Below are positions 40,814 to 51,014 of a stretch of 64,000 nt of DNA, piece by piece. This DNA is from Leifsonia shinshuensis. GTDB lineage: Bacteria; Actinomycetota; Actinomycetes; Actinomycetales; Microbacteriaceae. Numbering within the stretch: position 1 is the first letter of the stretch; each line of letters begins with the position of its first letter. Location: positions 1 through 64,000 of the forward strand of contig NZ_JAVDVK010000001.1 of the NCBI RefSeq assembly GCF_031456835.1. Direction: 5' to 3'. The position numbers and the translations under genes are program-made. The notes under the pieces were generated by a model. It had not been told where the DNA came from and ran no database searches. It was given only the letters and a program-made list of their open reading frames with translations.

Positions 40814-41657
40814 TACGACAGAACCGGGCACGACCGAACCGGGCACGCCCGGCTCCGGCACGACCGAGCCGGAGTCCGCGGGCTTCCGCGTCTCGCTCGG
40901 CGAGTTCGAGGGCCCGTTCGACCTGCTCCTGTCGCTGATCACGAAGCACGAGCTCGACATCACCGAGATCTCGTTGAGCCGGGTGACCGACGAGTTCATC
41001 GCCTACCTGCGCGCGCTCGATACGGAGGAGAGCCTGGACGAGGCCAGCGAGTTCCTCCTCGTGGCCGCGACCCTGCTCGACCTCAAGGTGGCCGGACTGC
41101 TGCCGCAGGGCGAGCTGGTGGATGCGGAGGATGTCGCACTGCTGGAGGCCCGCGACCTCCTGTTCGCCCGGCTGCTGCAGTATCGGGCCTTCAAGGAGGC
41201 GTCGTCGTGGTTCGCGGAGCGGCTCGAAGCGGAGGGCGCACGGCACGCGCGGCTCGTGCGGCTGGAGGACAAGTTCCGCCAGCGCACGCCGGAGCTGGTG
41301 TGGACGCTGAGCCTCGACGACTTCGCGGCGCTGGCCACTCTCGCGATGACCCCGCGCGAGGTGCCCGTCGTCGGGCTCGACCACCTGCACGCGCCGCTGG
41401 TCAGCATCCGGGAGCAGGCGGCGATCGTGGTCGGGATGCTGCGTCACGGCGAGCCGATGAGCTTCCGCCAGCTGGTAGCCGGCGCCGAGCAGAAGGGCGT
41501 CGTCGTCGCGCGGTTCCTCGCCGTGCTGGAGCTGTACCGCCGCGCCGCGCTCGCGTTCGAGCAACTGGAGCCGCTCGGCGAGCTGACGCTGCGGTGGACG
41601 GCGGAGCACTGGTCCGAGGAGAACCTGTCGAATCTGGGAGCCGACTATGACGGTTGA
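40797..41657 (+). CDS. scpA: Segregation and condensation protein A
   Basis: 286 residues; the kleisin that bridges SMC heads. The conserved N-terminal block is FEGPFDLLLSLITKHELDITEISLSRVTDEF, preceded by an unusual Thr/Glu/Pro/Gly-rich stretch (residues 6-24) with repeated TTEPG. The C-terminal winged-helix part ends LTLRWTAE. The GTG start overlaps parA by 17 nt; a later start is possible because the repeat region is not conserved in the family. Confidence 0.92.
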   Translation: MAPSPDTTEPGTTEPGTPGSGTTEPESAGFRVSLGEFEGPFDLLLSLITKHELDITEISLSRVTDEFIAYLRALDTEESLDEASEFLLVAATLLDLKVAGLLPQGELVDAEDVALLEARDLLFARLLQYRAFKEASSWFAERLEAEGARHARLVRLEDKFRQRTPELVWTLSLDDFAALATLAMTPREVPVVGLDHLHAPLVSIREQAAIVVGMLRHGEPMSFRQLVAGAEQKGVVVARFLAVLELYRRAALAFEQLEPLGELTLRWTAEHWSEENLSNLGADYDG

Positions 41658-42279
41658 GAACACGGCCGAGATCGCGGAGGGCACGGAGGTGACGGACACC
41701 ACCGAGGTGCCCGCGCCCGTCGACGACGCGCAGATCGAACGCGCGCTGGAGGCCATCCTCATGGTGGCGGACGAGCCGATGAGCGTCGTCACGCTCGCCA
41801 CCGCGGTCGGAGCGCCGGTCAAGCGCGTGCGCGCCGCCATCGCGGCGCTGGTCGCCGACTTCGACGGCGAGGCGGGAGGCGTCCGGCGCGGCTTCGAGCT
41901 GCGCGAGGTGGGTGGCGGCTGGCGCATCTACGTGCGCGAGGAGTACGACGCGGTCGTCTCCGGGTACGTGCTGCAGCAGAATCCGACCAAGCTGTCCCAG
42001 GCGGCGCTCGAGACGCTGGCCGTGATCGCGTACAAGCAGCCGATCAGCCGCGGCGCGATCGCGTCCATCCGTGCCGTCAACGTGGATTCGGTGGTGCGCA
42101 CGCTGCTCGGCCGTGGCCTCATCACCGAGCTCTTCACCGACAGCGAGACCGGCGCCATCAACTATGGAACGACCGACCTGCTGCTCAGCCAGCTGGGCAT
42201 CAACTCGGTCGACGAGCTGCCGAAGATCTCCCCGCTCCTGGCGGACGGCGCAGACGGGTTCGAGGGCGATGTCCGCTGA
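41647..42279 (+). CDS. scpB: Segregation and condensation protein B
   Basis: 210 residues with two winged-helix domains (IERALEAILMVADEPMSV; LSQAALETLAVIAYKQPISRGAIASIRAVN). It dimerises and binds ScpA in the SMC condensin. It overlaps scpA by 11 nt and rluB by 11 nt, giving tight coupling. Confidence 0.95.
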   Translation: MTVENTAEIAEGTEVTDTTEVPAPVDDAQIERALEAILMVADEPMSVVTLATAVGAPVKRVRAAIAALVADFDGEAGGVRRGFELREVGGGWRIYVREEYDAVVSGYVLQQNPTKLSQAALETLAVIAYKQPISRGAIASIRAVNVDSVVRTLLGRGLITELFTDSETGAINYGTTDLLLSQLGINSVDELPKISPLLADGADGFEGDVR

Positions 42280-43021
42280 GGGCACGGGGCAGGGCGAGCG
42301 CCTGCAGAAGGTGATGGCGGCCGCCGGCGTCGCGTCGCGCCGCGTCTCCGAGGAGATGATCGTCGCCGGGCGGGTGACCGTGAACGGCACGGTCGTGCAG
42401 GAGCTCGGGACGCGCGTCGACCCGCTCACGGACAAGGTCGCCGTCGACGGCACCGCCGTGCAGCTCGACACCACCCGCCGCTACGTCATGCTCAACAAGC
42501 CGGTCGGCGTCGTGAGCTCGATGCGCGACGAGCAGGGGCGTCCGGACCTCTCGCGCTTCACCGCCGGGTACCCGGAGCGCCTGTTCAACGTCGGGCGATT
42601 GGATGCGGAGACCTCGGGCCTGCTCATCCTCACCAACGACGGCGAGCTCGCGCACGTGCTGGCGCACCCCAGCTTCGGCGTCACCAAGACGTACATCGCG
42701 CGCGTGCGCGGCGTCGTCACGCCGCAGACCATCGGGCGGCTGACTAAGGGCGTCGAACTCGACGACGGCCCGATCGCGGCCGACCGCGCCAAGCTGCTGC
42801 AGGCGAACCCGCGCGGCGACGACTCGCTGGTCGAGATCACGCTGCACTCCGGCCGCAACCGGATCGTGCGGCGGATGCTCGCGGAGGTCGGGCATCCCGT
42901 GCTGGAACTCGTACGGCGGCAGTTCGGCCCGCTCCACCTCGGGACGCTGAAGGCGGGCCAGCTGCGCGACCTGACGAAGGCCGAGCTCGGCCAGCTCCTG
43001 ACCATCTCGCGCCAGGGCTGA
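42269..43021 (+). CDS. rluB: Pseudouridine synthase, RluB/RsuA family
   Basis: 250 residues with an N-terminal S4 domain (ERLQKVMAAAGVASRRVSEEMI) and the catalytic motif GRLDAETSGLLILTNDG carrying D112. It isomerises a uridine in 23S rRNA (RluB type, judged by the scpAB linkage). The ATG lies within the end of scpB. Confidence 0.92.
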   Translation: MSAEGTGQGERLQKVMAAAGVASRRVSEEMIVAGRVTVNGTVVQELGTRVDPLTDKVAVDGTAVQLDTTRRYVMLNKPVGVVSSMRDEQGRPDLSRFTAGYPERLFNVGRLDAETSGLLILTNDGELAHVLAHPSFGVTKTYIARVRGVVTPQTIGRLTKGVELDDGPIAADRAKLLQANPRGDDSLVEITLHSGRNRIVRRMLAEVGHPVLELVRRQFGPLHLGTLKAGQLRDLTKAELGQLLTISRQG

Positions 43022-43036
43022 CGCGCTTTCTCCGTG

Positions 43037-43097
43037 ATCGAGGGGTCGCAACGCGCCGCTATCCGACATGGATAACGGCGTGTCGCGTCCCCTCGAT
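43037..43097. repeat. Large imperfect palindrome between rluB and tyrA
   Basis: Arms of 28 bp (43037-43064 and 43070-43097) match at 24 of 28 positions around the spacer GACAT. The arms begin ATCGAGGGG and end with TATCC. There is no T run. It is different in sequence from the pheT/xerD repeat. Confidence 0.75.
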
Positions 43098-43141
43098 GCC
43101 GTCGGCCGACGGACGTCCGGGGCAGCCTCTAAGGTGGACGG

Positions 43142-44230
43142 GTGACTGACTCCACCGCCCGCCTCGCCGGTCCCGTCCGCGTCGTCGGCGCGGGGCTGCT
43201 CGGCGCCTCCGTCGGACTCGGGCTGCGCGCCCGGGGTGTTGACGTGCTGCTCGCCGACGCCTCGCCCGCCCACCTGCGGCTGGCGGCGGACTACGGCGCG
43301 GGCCGAATCGACGACGGGGGAGTGGAGCCCGCCCTGATCGTCGTCGCGGTCCCGCCCGACCTCACCGGCCGGGTGATCGCGGAGGAGCTGGCGAAGCATC
43401 CCGAGGCGATCGTCACGGATGTGGCCAGCGTGAAGGTCGCGCCGCTCGCCGAGCTGGAGGCGTCCGGCCTCGACCTCGCGCGCTACGTCGGCGGCCACCC
43501 GCTCGCCGGACGCGAGCGCGGCGGCCCCTCGGCCGGCCGCGCCGACCTGTTCATCGGCCGGCCGTGGGTCGTGGCTGCGCGCCCCGAGAACCCGCGTTCG
43601 GCGGTGAGCCTCGTGGAGGCGCTCATCCTCGACCTCGGCGCGACCCCCATCGAGATGGATGCGGACCAGCACGACGCCGCCGTCGCGCTCGTCTCGCACG
43701 CGCCCCAGATCGTCTCGTCGCTCATGGCGAAGCGGCTGGCCGACTCGCCGGACGCCGCCCTCGCGCTCGCCGGTCAGGGCGTCCGCGACGTCACCCGCAT
43801 CGCCGCGAGCGAGCCCGAGCTGTGGGTGCAGATCCTCGGCGCCAACGCGCCCGCGATCGTCGAGATCCTGCGCGCCTACCGCGACGACCTCGACCGCGTG
43901 CTCGTCGCCCTCGGCGACGTCGACGCCTCCGGGGCGCGGCGGACGATCGCCGAGGAGATCGCCGGCGGCAACATCGGCGTCTCGCGCCTGCCGGGCAAGC
44001 ACGGCCAGGACCGGAGATATTCGCGCTTCGTCGTGATGGTGGAGGACCGGCCCGGTGAGCTCGCGCGGCTGCTGCACGAGCTCGGCGAGCTCGGCGTGAA
44101 CATGGAGGACCTGCGGCTGGAGCACTCGCCCGGCGCACCGTTCGGCCTCGCCGACATCGCGGTGCTGCCCGAGGTGGCGCACCGCACGGTCTCCGACCTG
44201 ACCGAACGAGGATGGAGGATCACCGGATGA
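43142..44230 (+). CDS. tyrA: Prephenate dehydrogenase with ACT domain
   Basis: 362 residues; NAD-dependent conversion of prephenate to 4-hydroxyphenylpyruvate for tyrosine synthesis. The dinucleotide motif [16 protein letters not shown] starts at ~14, the [13 protein letters not shown] substrate motif follows, and a C-terminal ACT domain (about 298-362, [16 protein letters not shown]) implies feedback control. The GTG is 6 nt after TAAGGT (43130-43135), so leaderless. Its stop overlaps cmk. Confidence 0.92.
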   Translation: MTDSTARLAGPVRVVGAGLLGASVGLGLRARGVDVLLADASPAHLRLAADYGAGRIDDGGVEPALIVVAVPPDLTGRVIAEELAKHPEAIVTDVASVKVAPLAELEASGLDLARYVGGHPLAGRERGGPSAGRADLFIGRPWVVAARPENPRSAVSLVEALILDLGATPIEMDADQHDAAVALVSHAPQIVSSLMAKRLADSPDAALALAGQGVRDVTRIAASEPELWVQILGANAPAIVEILRAYRDDLDRVLVALGDVDASGARRTIAEEIAGGNIGVSRLPGKHGQDRRYSRFVVMVEDRPGELARLLHELGELGVNMEDLRLEHSPGAPFGLADIAVLPEVAHRTVSDLTERGWRITG

Positions 44231-44898
44231 CCGACACGATCGTCGTCGCCGTCGACGGACCGGCCGGGAGCGGCAAGTCGAGCGTGAGCAAGGCGGCCGC
44301 CGGCCGTCTCGGCTGGGCGTACCTCGACACCGGCGCGGCGTACCGCGCCCTCAGCTGGTACGTCGTGGAGCGCGGGATCGACGCGACCGACGCCGCCGCG
44401 GTGATCGACGCCCTTCCCGACTTCGACTACCGGATCGGTACCGACCCGGCGAGTTATCACGTGTTCGTGGGCGACCACGACGTCACGGAGGCCATCCGTA
44501 CGCCCGAGGTGACGTCGGTGGTGAGCGCTATCGCGCGCGTCCCCGAGGTGCGGACGTTCCTGACGGAGCTTTTCCGGGACATCATCCGTGGCACCGATCG
44601 CGACGGCATAGTGGTGGAGGGGCGCGACATCACGACCGTGGTCTGCCCGGATGCGCCCGTGCGCATCCTGCTCACCGCCGACGAAGCCGTTAGAATGGCC
44701 AGGCGTTCCGCGGAGCTGGCCGACCATTCCGCCGCCCACGTCGGCGAGGCACTGCGGAGGCGCGACGCGGCCGATGCCCGCGTCGTCGACTTCATGAACG
44801 CCGCGGACGGTGTGACCACCGTCGACTCCACCGACCTCGACTTCGACCAGACCGTCCACGCGGTCATCCAGGTCGTACAGAAAGCAGCCCATGTCTGA
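44227..44898 (+). CDS. cmk: Cytidylate kinase
   Basis: 223 residues; phosphorylates CMP and dCMP. P-loop GPAGSGKSS is at 11-19; [27 protein letters not shown] and RRDAADARV are family motifs. ATG 44227 overlaps the tyrA stop (ATGA); an upstream in-frame ATG at 44212 lies inside tyrA and is less likely. der overlaps its end by 8 nt; cmk-der is a conserved pair. Confidence 0.94.
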   Translation: MTDTIVVAVDGPAGSGKSSVSKAAAGRLGWAYLDTGAAYRALSWYVVERGIDATDAAAVIDALPDFDYRIGTDPASYHVFVGDHDVTEAIRTPEVTSVVSAIARVPEVRTFLTELFRDIIRGTDRDGIVVEGRDITTVVCPDAPVRILLTADEAVRMARRSAELADHSAAHVGEALRRRDAADARVVDFMNAADGVTTVDSTDLDFDQTVHAVIQVVQKAAHV

Positions 44899-46396
44899 CA
44901 TCGAAAACGAGCCCGTCGGCGACGACGACCTCGTCGCCCGGCTCTCCACGCTCGACGAGGACCTCGCGGTCCAGCGCGCGAACGCGCTCCGCAGCGGCCT
45001 CGAGGAGTACGAGCTCGACGAGAGCGACCTCGACCTGCTCGACATCGCCGGCGAGGACGTCGAGGGCATCACCTACCTGCCCGCGCTTCCCGTCCTGGCG
45101 ATCGTCGGACGCCCGAACGTCGGCAAGTCTGCGCTCGTCAACCGCATCCTGGGCCGCCGCGAGGCCGTCGTGGAGGACACGCCCGGCGTGACCCGCGACC
45201 GCGTCTCGTACCAGGCGGAATGGAACGGCCGCCGGTTCACGATCGTCGACACCGGCGGCTGGGAGCCCGACGCGCGCGGCATCGACGCCAGCGTGGCCGC
45301 GCAGGCCGAGGTCGCGATCGACCTCGCCGACGCCGTGCTGTTCGTGGTGGATGCGACGGTCGGCGCGACCGCCACCGACGAGCGCGTGGTCCGCCTGCTC
45401 CGCAAGACCGACAAGCCGGTCTTCCTCGCCGCCAACAAAGTGGACGACGCCCGCCAGGAGCCGTTCGCGACCGAGCTGTGGTCGCTCGGACTCGGCGAGC
45501 CGCATCCGGTGTCGGCACTGCACGGCCGTGGCGTGGCCGACCTGCTGGACGAGGTGCTGAAGGTGCTCCCCGAGGAGTCCGCCTTCGCCAAGCGCGAGAT
45601 CGGCGGCCCGCGCCGCGTCGCGATCATCGGGCGCCCCAACGTCGGCAAGTCGTCCCTGCTCAACAAGACCGCGGGGGAGGAGCGCGTCGTCGTCAACGAC
45701 CTCGCCGGCACCACGCGCGACCCGGTGGACGAGCAGGTCGAGCTGGGCGGGCGGGTCTGGCGCTTCGTCGACACTGCGGGCATCCGCCGTCGCGTGCATC
45801 TGCAGCAGGGCGCCGACTTCTACGCCTCGCTCCGCACCTCCACCGCGCTGGAGAAGGCCGAGGTGGCCGTCGTCGTCCTCGACGTCAGCGAGCCGATCAG
45901 CGAGCAGGACGTGCGCATCATCGACCTGGTCCTCGAATCCGGTCGCGCCCTGGTGCTCGCGTTCAACAAGTGGGACCTCCTCGACGACGAGCGCCGCCGC
46001 TACCTGGAGCGCGAGATCGAGCAGGACCTCGCGCACGTCTCGTGGGCGCCGCGCGTCAACATCTCGGCCCGCACCGGCCGGCACCTGGAGAAGCTGGTTC
46101 CCGCGCTGGAGCTGGCGCTCGAGTCGTGGGACACGCGCATCCCGACCGGCAAGTTCAACGCGTTCCTCGCCGAGCTGACCGCGGCGCACCCGCACCCGGT
46201 CCGCGGCGGCAAGCAGCCGCGCATCCTGTTCGGGACGCAGGCGTCGAGCCGTCCGCCGACATTCGTGGTGTTCACGACCGGGTTCCTCGACCCGGGCTAC
46301 CGGCGGTACATCATCCGCCGGCTGCGCGAGGTGTACGGCTTCGAGGGCACGCCCATCGTGCTCAACATGCGGGTGCGCGAGAAGCGCAAGCGCTGA
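44891..46396 (+). CDS. der: Ribosome-assembly GTPase Der
   Basis: 501 residues with two tandem GTPase domains and a KH-like C-domain. G1 motifs GRPNVGKS lie at 73-80 and about 247-254, and NKWD in the second domain; DTGGW and DTAGI are the switch motifs. An acidic ~60-residue N-terminal extension precedes the first domain, as in other actinobacteria. It acts in late 50S assembly. Confidence 0.96.
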   Translation: MSDIENEPVGDDDLVARLSTLDEDLAVQRANALRSGLEEYELDESDLDLLDIAGEDVEGITYLPALPVLAIVGRPNVGKSALVNRILGRREAVVEDTPGVTRDRVSYQAEWNGRRFTIVDTGGWEPDARGIDASVAAQAEVAIDLADAVLFVVDATVGATATDERVVRLLRKTDKPVFLAANKVDDARQEPFATELWSLGLGEPHPVSALHGRGVADLLDEVLKVLPEESAFAKREIGGPRRVAIIGRPNVGKSSLLNKTAGEERVVVNDLAGTTRDPVDEQVELGGRVWRFVDTAGIRRRVHLQQGADFYASLRTSTALEKAEVAVVVLDVSEPISEQDVRIIDLVLESGRALVLAFNKWDLLDDERRRYLEREIEQDLAHVSWAPRVNISARTGRHLEKLVPALELALESWDTRIPTGKFNAFLAELTAAHPHPVRGGKQPRILFGTQASSRPPTFVVFTTGFLDPGYRRYIIRRLREVYGFEGTPIVLNMRVREKRKR

Positions 46397-46420
46397 CCGG
46401 CGTGGCGCCGGCACCCCCGC

Positions 46421-48373
46421 TCAGCGCTGGCGGGCGACGTCGAGGATGGGGGCGAACGCGTCCGGCGGGTGGATGACCACCACGGTCGTCGTGCCCTCGG
46501 GGAACAGCCGCGCCACGTCGGCCGGGTCGGCGCGGTCGTCGAGGGTCACATCCACCGTCTCCTGCCAGCGCCCGTCGGTCAGCCGCTGCACCGTCGCCTC
46601 CCAGGTGATGCCGGGCGTCGCGCGGGCCTGCAGCCGGAGGTGGATGCCCACGGCGCGCTGCCGCGCCAGCAGCGACAGCAGTCCCCGGTAGACCGCGGTC
46701 CGTCCCGCGACGATCAGCCACGGGTCGAGTTCGCGCACGAGCAGGTCGGCGTTCCACAGGATCGTCGTGGCGAACCCGCTGCGCGACTGGTACACATCCA
46801 CGGCCACCACACCGGGCAGGCGCCGGACCGTGCGCTTGAGCGTGCCGCGGGTGATGCCCTCCTCGACCGTGCTGTGCAGGTAGAGCGGCACCGACGGCCG
46901 CGGCGGCAGCCCGCCCGCACGCGCCGTGGCGTGGTCGTGGATGCGCTGCGCTCCCGTGAAGAACGCCGCGGCCACGTCCGCCAGGAGCGCGCGCACCCGC
47001 TCGTCGGGCGGATCCGCCTCGACGGCGGCCGCCGTGTCCGCGTAGGCCGTCGACTGGTGCAGCTCGCCGATCCGGAACCCGTGCGACAGCGGCGGGCGTC
47101 CCTTCACGGTCAGGAACGGCGCGCCCGCGGCCTCCCTGAGCGGGTTCTCGCGACCTTCGATCCGCGGCACCGGGTCGAGCACGTGCTCCAGCGCCAGCAC
47201 GCTCACCGTATCCGGCACCGGGATGCGGCCGAGCGGCGACCCCGCGACCAGCAGATGAGTGACGGTGAAGCCGGCCGCGGTGGCCGTCGTCGCCAGCTGG
47301 GCGGCGACCATCCCGCCGAGGCTGAAGCCCGCGAGCAGCACCGGTTCGCCCGGCAGGATGCCCGCCTCCCGCATCGTGTCGAGCGCCGCCCGGGTGACGG
47401 TCGGCTCCTCGCCGCCGCCGATGAGCAGGTCGGCGGTCAGGTCGTTCGGCGCCGCGCCCGCGCGGGGGTGCCACGACTTCGTGCTCGCGAACTGCACCAT
47501 CCACCGCCGTGAGCCCGGCGCTCCGACCTCGATGATCCGCACGAGTCCCACATCCGCCCGGTCGTCGAGGTCCGGGTCGCAGAGGTCGTCGATCTCGCGC
47601 TGGCTGAGCAGCACTTCGCGCAGCGATCGCACCGAGCGACGGCGCATCGCGCCCGCGGCGATCCCGGGCTGACCGAGCGGGTCGGGGGAGGGGCCGAGCG
47701 GCAGCCCGAGCAGTCCGGCGGGGATGTCGGGGAGACCGGGCGTCGGCACGTAGTCGTCGCCGCGCGACGGGTCGTTCCACCAGTCGAGCACGTCACGGAT
47801 CTGCGGGAACGCGCGCGCCAGGAAGTCGTCGTAGCTGAGCAGCAGCGCATCCTGGCCGTCACGCAGCAGGCCGCGCCGCCGGCCCAGGCGGACGACCTTG
47901 CGCAGGATGGCGGGCAGCGTGAACACCGCGACGTACGGCCGCGCGCGCCACTTCGGCCGGAACACGCCGACGAGCGAGGCCAGCAACGCGAGCGGCGCGA
48001 ACAGCACGCCCGAGACCCGCGCTGTGCCGCCGATGGTCCGCGGGACCAGCGACAGATACAGCGCGCTGAGCGCAATACGCCGGGCGCGGCGGCTCGACGG
48101 CGGGGGAGTCGCGAACGGGTACGGGGTGCGCGCCCGCCGCTGCAGTGCGAACCAGACCCAGGCGGCCGCCGCGCCGATCAGCCAGCCGACGACCGCGAGC
48201 ACGGCCCCGACGACTCCGAGGGCCGCGAGCACGAGGCCCAGTGCGATCGCGACCGGGACGCCGACGACCAGTCCGAGCACGAGCGCGGCGCGGCCCAGCG
48301 CAGTCCGGCCCCGCCACAGTTCCGGGCGCCACAGTTCCGGCGGCCACAGCTGCGGGGACGGCTGCGACGGCAT
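46421..48373 (-). CDS. Large membrane-anchored alpha/beta-hydrolase-like protein
   Basis: 650 residues. An N-terminal WPPELWRPELW repeat is followed by three hydrophobic segments (about 30-72 and 120-137). A cytoplasmic region carries a serine-hydrolase elbow, GFSLGG with S351, after the strand EPVLLAGF. The C-terminal ~200 residues match no recognised domain. A lipase or thioesterase role is possible; no acid/histidine partner can be assigned with confidence. The ATG follows TAGGCT (48380-48385, minus strand) by 6 nt. It converges with der (24 bp). Confidence 0.55.
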   Translation of the reverse strand: MPSQPSPQLWPPELWRPELWRGRTALGRAALVLGLVVGVPVAIALGLVLAALGVVGAVLAVVGWLIGAAAAWVWFALQRRARTPYPFATPPPSSRRARRIALSALYLSLVPRTIGGTARVSGVLFAPLALLASLVGVFRPKWRARPYVAVFTLPAILRKVVRLGRRRGLLRDGQDALLLSYDDFLARAFPQIRDVLDWWNDPSRGDDYVPTPGLPDIPAGLLGLPLGPSPDPLGQPGIAAGAMRRRSVRSLREVLLSQREIDDLCDPDLDDRADVGLVRIIEVGAPGSRRWMVQFASTKSWHPRAGAAPNDLTADLLIGGGEEPTVTRAALDTMREAGILPGEPVLLAGFSLGGMVAAQLATTATAAGFTVTHLLVAGSPLGRIPVPDTVSVLALEHVLDPVPRIEGRENPLREAAGAPFLTVKGRPPLSHGFRIGELHQSTAYADTAAAVEADPPDERVRALLADVAAAFFTGAQRIHDHATARAGGLPPRPSVPLYLHSTVEEGITRGTLKRTVRRLPGVVAVDVYQSRSGFATTILWNADLLVRELDPWLIVAGRTAVYRGLLSLLARQRAVGIHLRLQARATPGITWEATVQRLTDGRWQETVDVTLDDRADPADVARLFPEGTTTVVVIHPPDAFAPILDVARQR

Positions 48374-48385
48374 GCCGCCAGCCTA

Positions 48386-48635
48386 GCCCCGGGCCTCCGA
48401 CACTCCCCGGGTCCCGCGCGGCTCGATGCGTATGTATGTATGGAAACGTCGCCATGCAAGAGCGACACACCAGCGCGGCGTGTGCAACTTCGCGGGAAGG
48501 CACCCCCAAAGAAGGGGCGACCACAAGAGGGGTATTTGTACCCCGGTTTGTCCTCACTAGTGTGGACAACCAGGAGCCACCCGACCGTGCCCACCCGAGG
48601 GCCGGGCTCCTGACTTCAAGGACGCATACCCGATC
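48386..48635 (+). promoter_or_regulatory. Promoter and leader of the polysaccharide locus
   Basis: No gene. A TTGTAC (48536-48541) / TAGTGT (48558-48563) promoter with 16-bp spacing is likely. A near-perfect 22-bp palindrome, with arms TTGTCC and GGACAA around CACTAGTG, spans 48548-48569 and covers the -10 box; a hairpin GGGGTA/TACCCC (48529-48544) covers the -35. Confidence 0.55.
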
Positions 48636-51014
48636 ATGAGTTCTCACACCTCCTACACCCCTGCCCGAAAGCGCCAGCTCGGCTCCGAGAAGCGCACCGA
48701 ACCGCTCCCGACGGCCCACCCGAAGCCCTCCGACCGGAAGATCACCTGGAGCCGCGTCGCCATCGTGCTGACCGTCCTCTTCTGGGCGATCTACGTGGTC
48801 ACCACGATCATCCGTCAGTTCATCGACAGCGGCAGCCAGAACTTCCGCTTCACGATGGAGGCCATCGGCTACACGGTCGTCGTCACCTTCCTCACCTTCT
48901 CGGCGCTGATGTACCTGGTCGCCCGGCAGGGCGCCTTGCAGCGGTTCCAGAAGCACGTGCGCGTGCCGCGGGCCGAGCTCGACCGCCACTTCGCCGAGAA
49001 CCAGCCCAGCATCACCGTGCTGGTGCCGTCGTACGCGGAGGAGCCGGCCGTCGTGCGGATGACCCTGCTCTCCGCCGCGCTGCAGGAGTTCCCCTCGAAG
49101 CGCGTCGTCCTCCTCCTCGACGACAACCCGAACCCCACCGATCCCGCGGTCCGCGAGCGCCTCGACGCCACCCGCGACCTGGCGCACGACATCAGCGCCA
49201 TGCTCGCCGAGCCGCGCTTCCGCTTCTCCGACGCGCTCATGCGCTACGAGCTCGGCGACGCCGGGGTCTACGCCACCGACGACGCCGCGCTCGAGCTGGC
49301 CGACCACTACCGCTGGGCGGCCCAGTGGCTCTACGAGCAGGCGGACGCGCACAGCATCGACGACCACGTCGACGTCTTCTTCGCCGACCAGGTCCTCCGC
49401 GCCCTCGGCGACGACCTCGCCCTCACCGGCGAGGCGGTCGCCGCCGCCATCGCCGAGGGTGCGACCCTCACCGCCAAGCGCGTCGCGCAGCTCTACCGCC
49501 GCCTCGCCTGGACGTTCGACGCCGACCTCGCCGTGTTCGAGCGCAAGCAGTGGGCGTCCCTCTCGCACGAAGCCAACAAGGCGATGAACCTGAACGCCTA
49601 CATCGGCCTGATGGGCGGCACGTACCGGGTCGAGGAGACGCCGGAGGGTCACATCCTCACCCCGGTCCCCGCCGGCCAGCGCCGCCCGGGCGACATCGAG
49701 ATCCCGGACAGCGACTTCCTCCTCACCCTGGATGCCGACTCCATCCTGCTGCGCGAGTACTGCCTCCGGCTCACCTACTTCCTGCAGCAGCCGGACAACG
49801 CGCGCGTCGCCGTGACCCAGACGCCGTACTCGTCGTTCCGCGGTGCGGGCACCCGCATCGAGCGCCTGGCCGGGGCGACCACCGACATCCAGCACATCCT
49901 GCACCAGGGCAAGTCGTACTACGGCGCCACGTTCTGGGTGGGCGCGAACGCGGTCATCCGCAAGCGCGCGCTGGACGACATCGTCGAGACCGAGTTCGTC
50001 GGCGGTTTCGAGGTGCGCCGCTACATCCAGGACCGCACGGTCATCGAGGACACCGAGTCGAGCATCGACCTGGGCACGCACGGCTGGACGCTGTCCAACT
50101 ACCCGGAGCGCCTCAGCTACTCGGCCACCCCGCCGGACTTCGGCTCGCTGATCGTCCAGCGGCGCCGCTGGGCGAACGGCGGACTGCTCATCCTGCCGAA
50201 GCTGTGGCGTCAGGTGAAGGAGCGCAAGCGCCGGGGTGAGACCGTGTCCCGCATCGAGCTGCTGCTGCGCGTCAACTACATGGCGTCGATCAGCTGGGCC
50301 AGCTTCGGCCTGATCTTCCTGCTGGCGTACCCGTACGACGGCCGGCTGCTCAGCCCGATGGTGCTGCTCGCCGCGCTGCCGTACTTCATCAGCCAGGCGG
50401 CGGACCTCCGCTACAGCGGGTACAAGGCCACCGACATCTTCCGGATCTACGGCTTCAACCTCATCCTGCTGCCCGTGAACCTGGCCGGCGTGCTCAAGTC
50501 GATCCAGCAGTCGCTGACCGGCAAGAAGATCCCGTTCGCCCGCACGCCGAAGGTGAAGAACCGCACCGCGTCGCCGCTGCTCTTCGTGATCGCGCCGCTC
50601 GCGATCGTCGCGTTCTCGCTCTTCACCCTGTGGCGCGACGTCAACGCGCACAACTGGGGCAACGCCGCGTTCGCCGCGTTCAACGCCACCCTCGCCATCT
50701 GGGCGATCGTCGCCTACATCGGCATCGGCAACACGATCGTCGACATCTGGCTCGGGATGACGAAGCCGCTCTACGTGGACAAGTCGCGCAAGCGGGTGGC
50801 CGAGGAGGCCGCTCCCGCCACGGCGTCGCTCAACTGGCGCTCGGTGCTCTACCACGGTCACGCGGGCGGGGAGGTTCCGCACCTGGCCGGTGTCGGCGCC
50901 GTTGTCGCCGAGAGCGACGTGGCCGACGCGGTCGCCGAGTCGGGCTCCACGCCCGAGGCAGCGTCGTCGTCTTCGTCGTCCTCGTCCGTCTCCGGTGAGA
51001 AGCAGGCCGCCTGA
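48636..51014 (+). CDS. Processive family-2 glycosyltransferase (cellulose-synthase-like)
   Basis: 792 residues. Two N-terminal helices (about 45-65 and 75-97) lead to a large GT2 catalytic domain with ITVLVPSYAEEP, the UDP-binding DDN, DADS near 366, the TED-type IEDTES near 472, and the processive signature QRRRW near 508. Three or four helices follow (about 545-720), making a translocation channel as in BcsA. The tail ends in a serine run. It has no PilZ domain. It would polymerise a beta-linked exopolysaccharide; the nature of the sugar is unknown. The partner hydrolase gene overlaps its stop. Confidence 0.82.
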   Translation: MSSHTSYTPARKRQLGSEKRTEPLPTAHPKPSDRKITWSRVAIVLTVLFWAIYVVTTIIRQFIDSGSQNFRFTMEAIGYTVVVTFLTFSALMYLVARQGALQRFQKHVRVPRAELDRHFAENQPSITVLVPSYAEEPAVVRMTLLSAALQEFPSKRVVLLLDDNPNPTDPAVRERLDATRDLAHDISAMLAEPRFRFSDALMRYELGDAGVYATDDAALELADHYRWAAQWLYEQADAHSIDDHVDVFFADQVLRALGDDLALTGEAVAAAIAEGATLTAKRVAQLYRRLAWTFDADLAVFERKQWASLSHEANKAMNLNAYIGLMGGTYRVEETPEGHILTPVPAGQRRPGDIEIPDSDFLLTLDADSILLREYCLRLTYFLQQPDNARVAVTQTPYSSFRGAGTRIERLAGATTDIQHILHQGKSYYGATFWVGANAVIRKRALDDIVETEFVGGFEVRRYIQDRTVIEDTESSIDLGTHGWTLSNYPERLSYSATPPDFGSLIVQRRRWANGGLLILPKLWRQVKERKRRGETVSRIELLLRVNYMASISWASFGLIFLLAYPYDGRLLSPMVLLAALPYFISQAADLRYSGYKATDIFRIYGFNLILLPVNLAGVLKSIQQSLTGKKIPFARTPKVKNRTASPLLFVIAPLAIVAFSLFTLWRDVNAHNWGNAAFAAFNATLAIWAIVAYIGIGNTIVDIWLGMTKPLYVDKSRKRVAEEAAPATASLNWRSVLYHGHAGGEVPHLAGVGAVVAESDVADAVAESGSTPEAASSSSSSSSVSGEKQAA

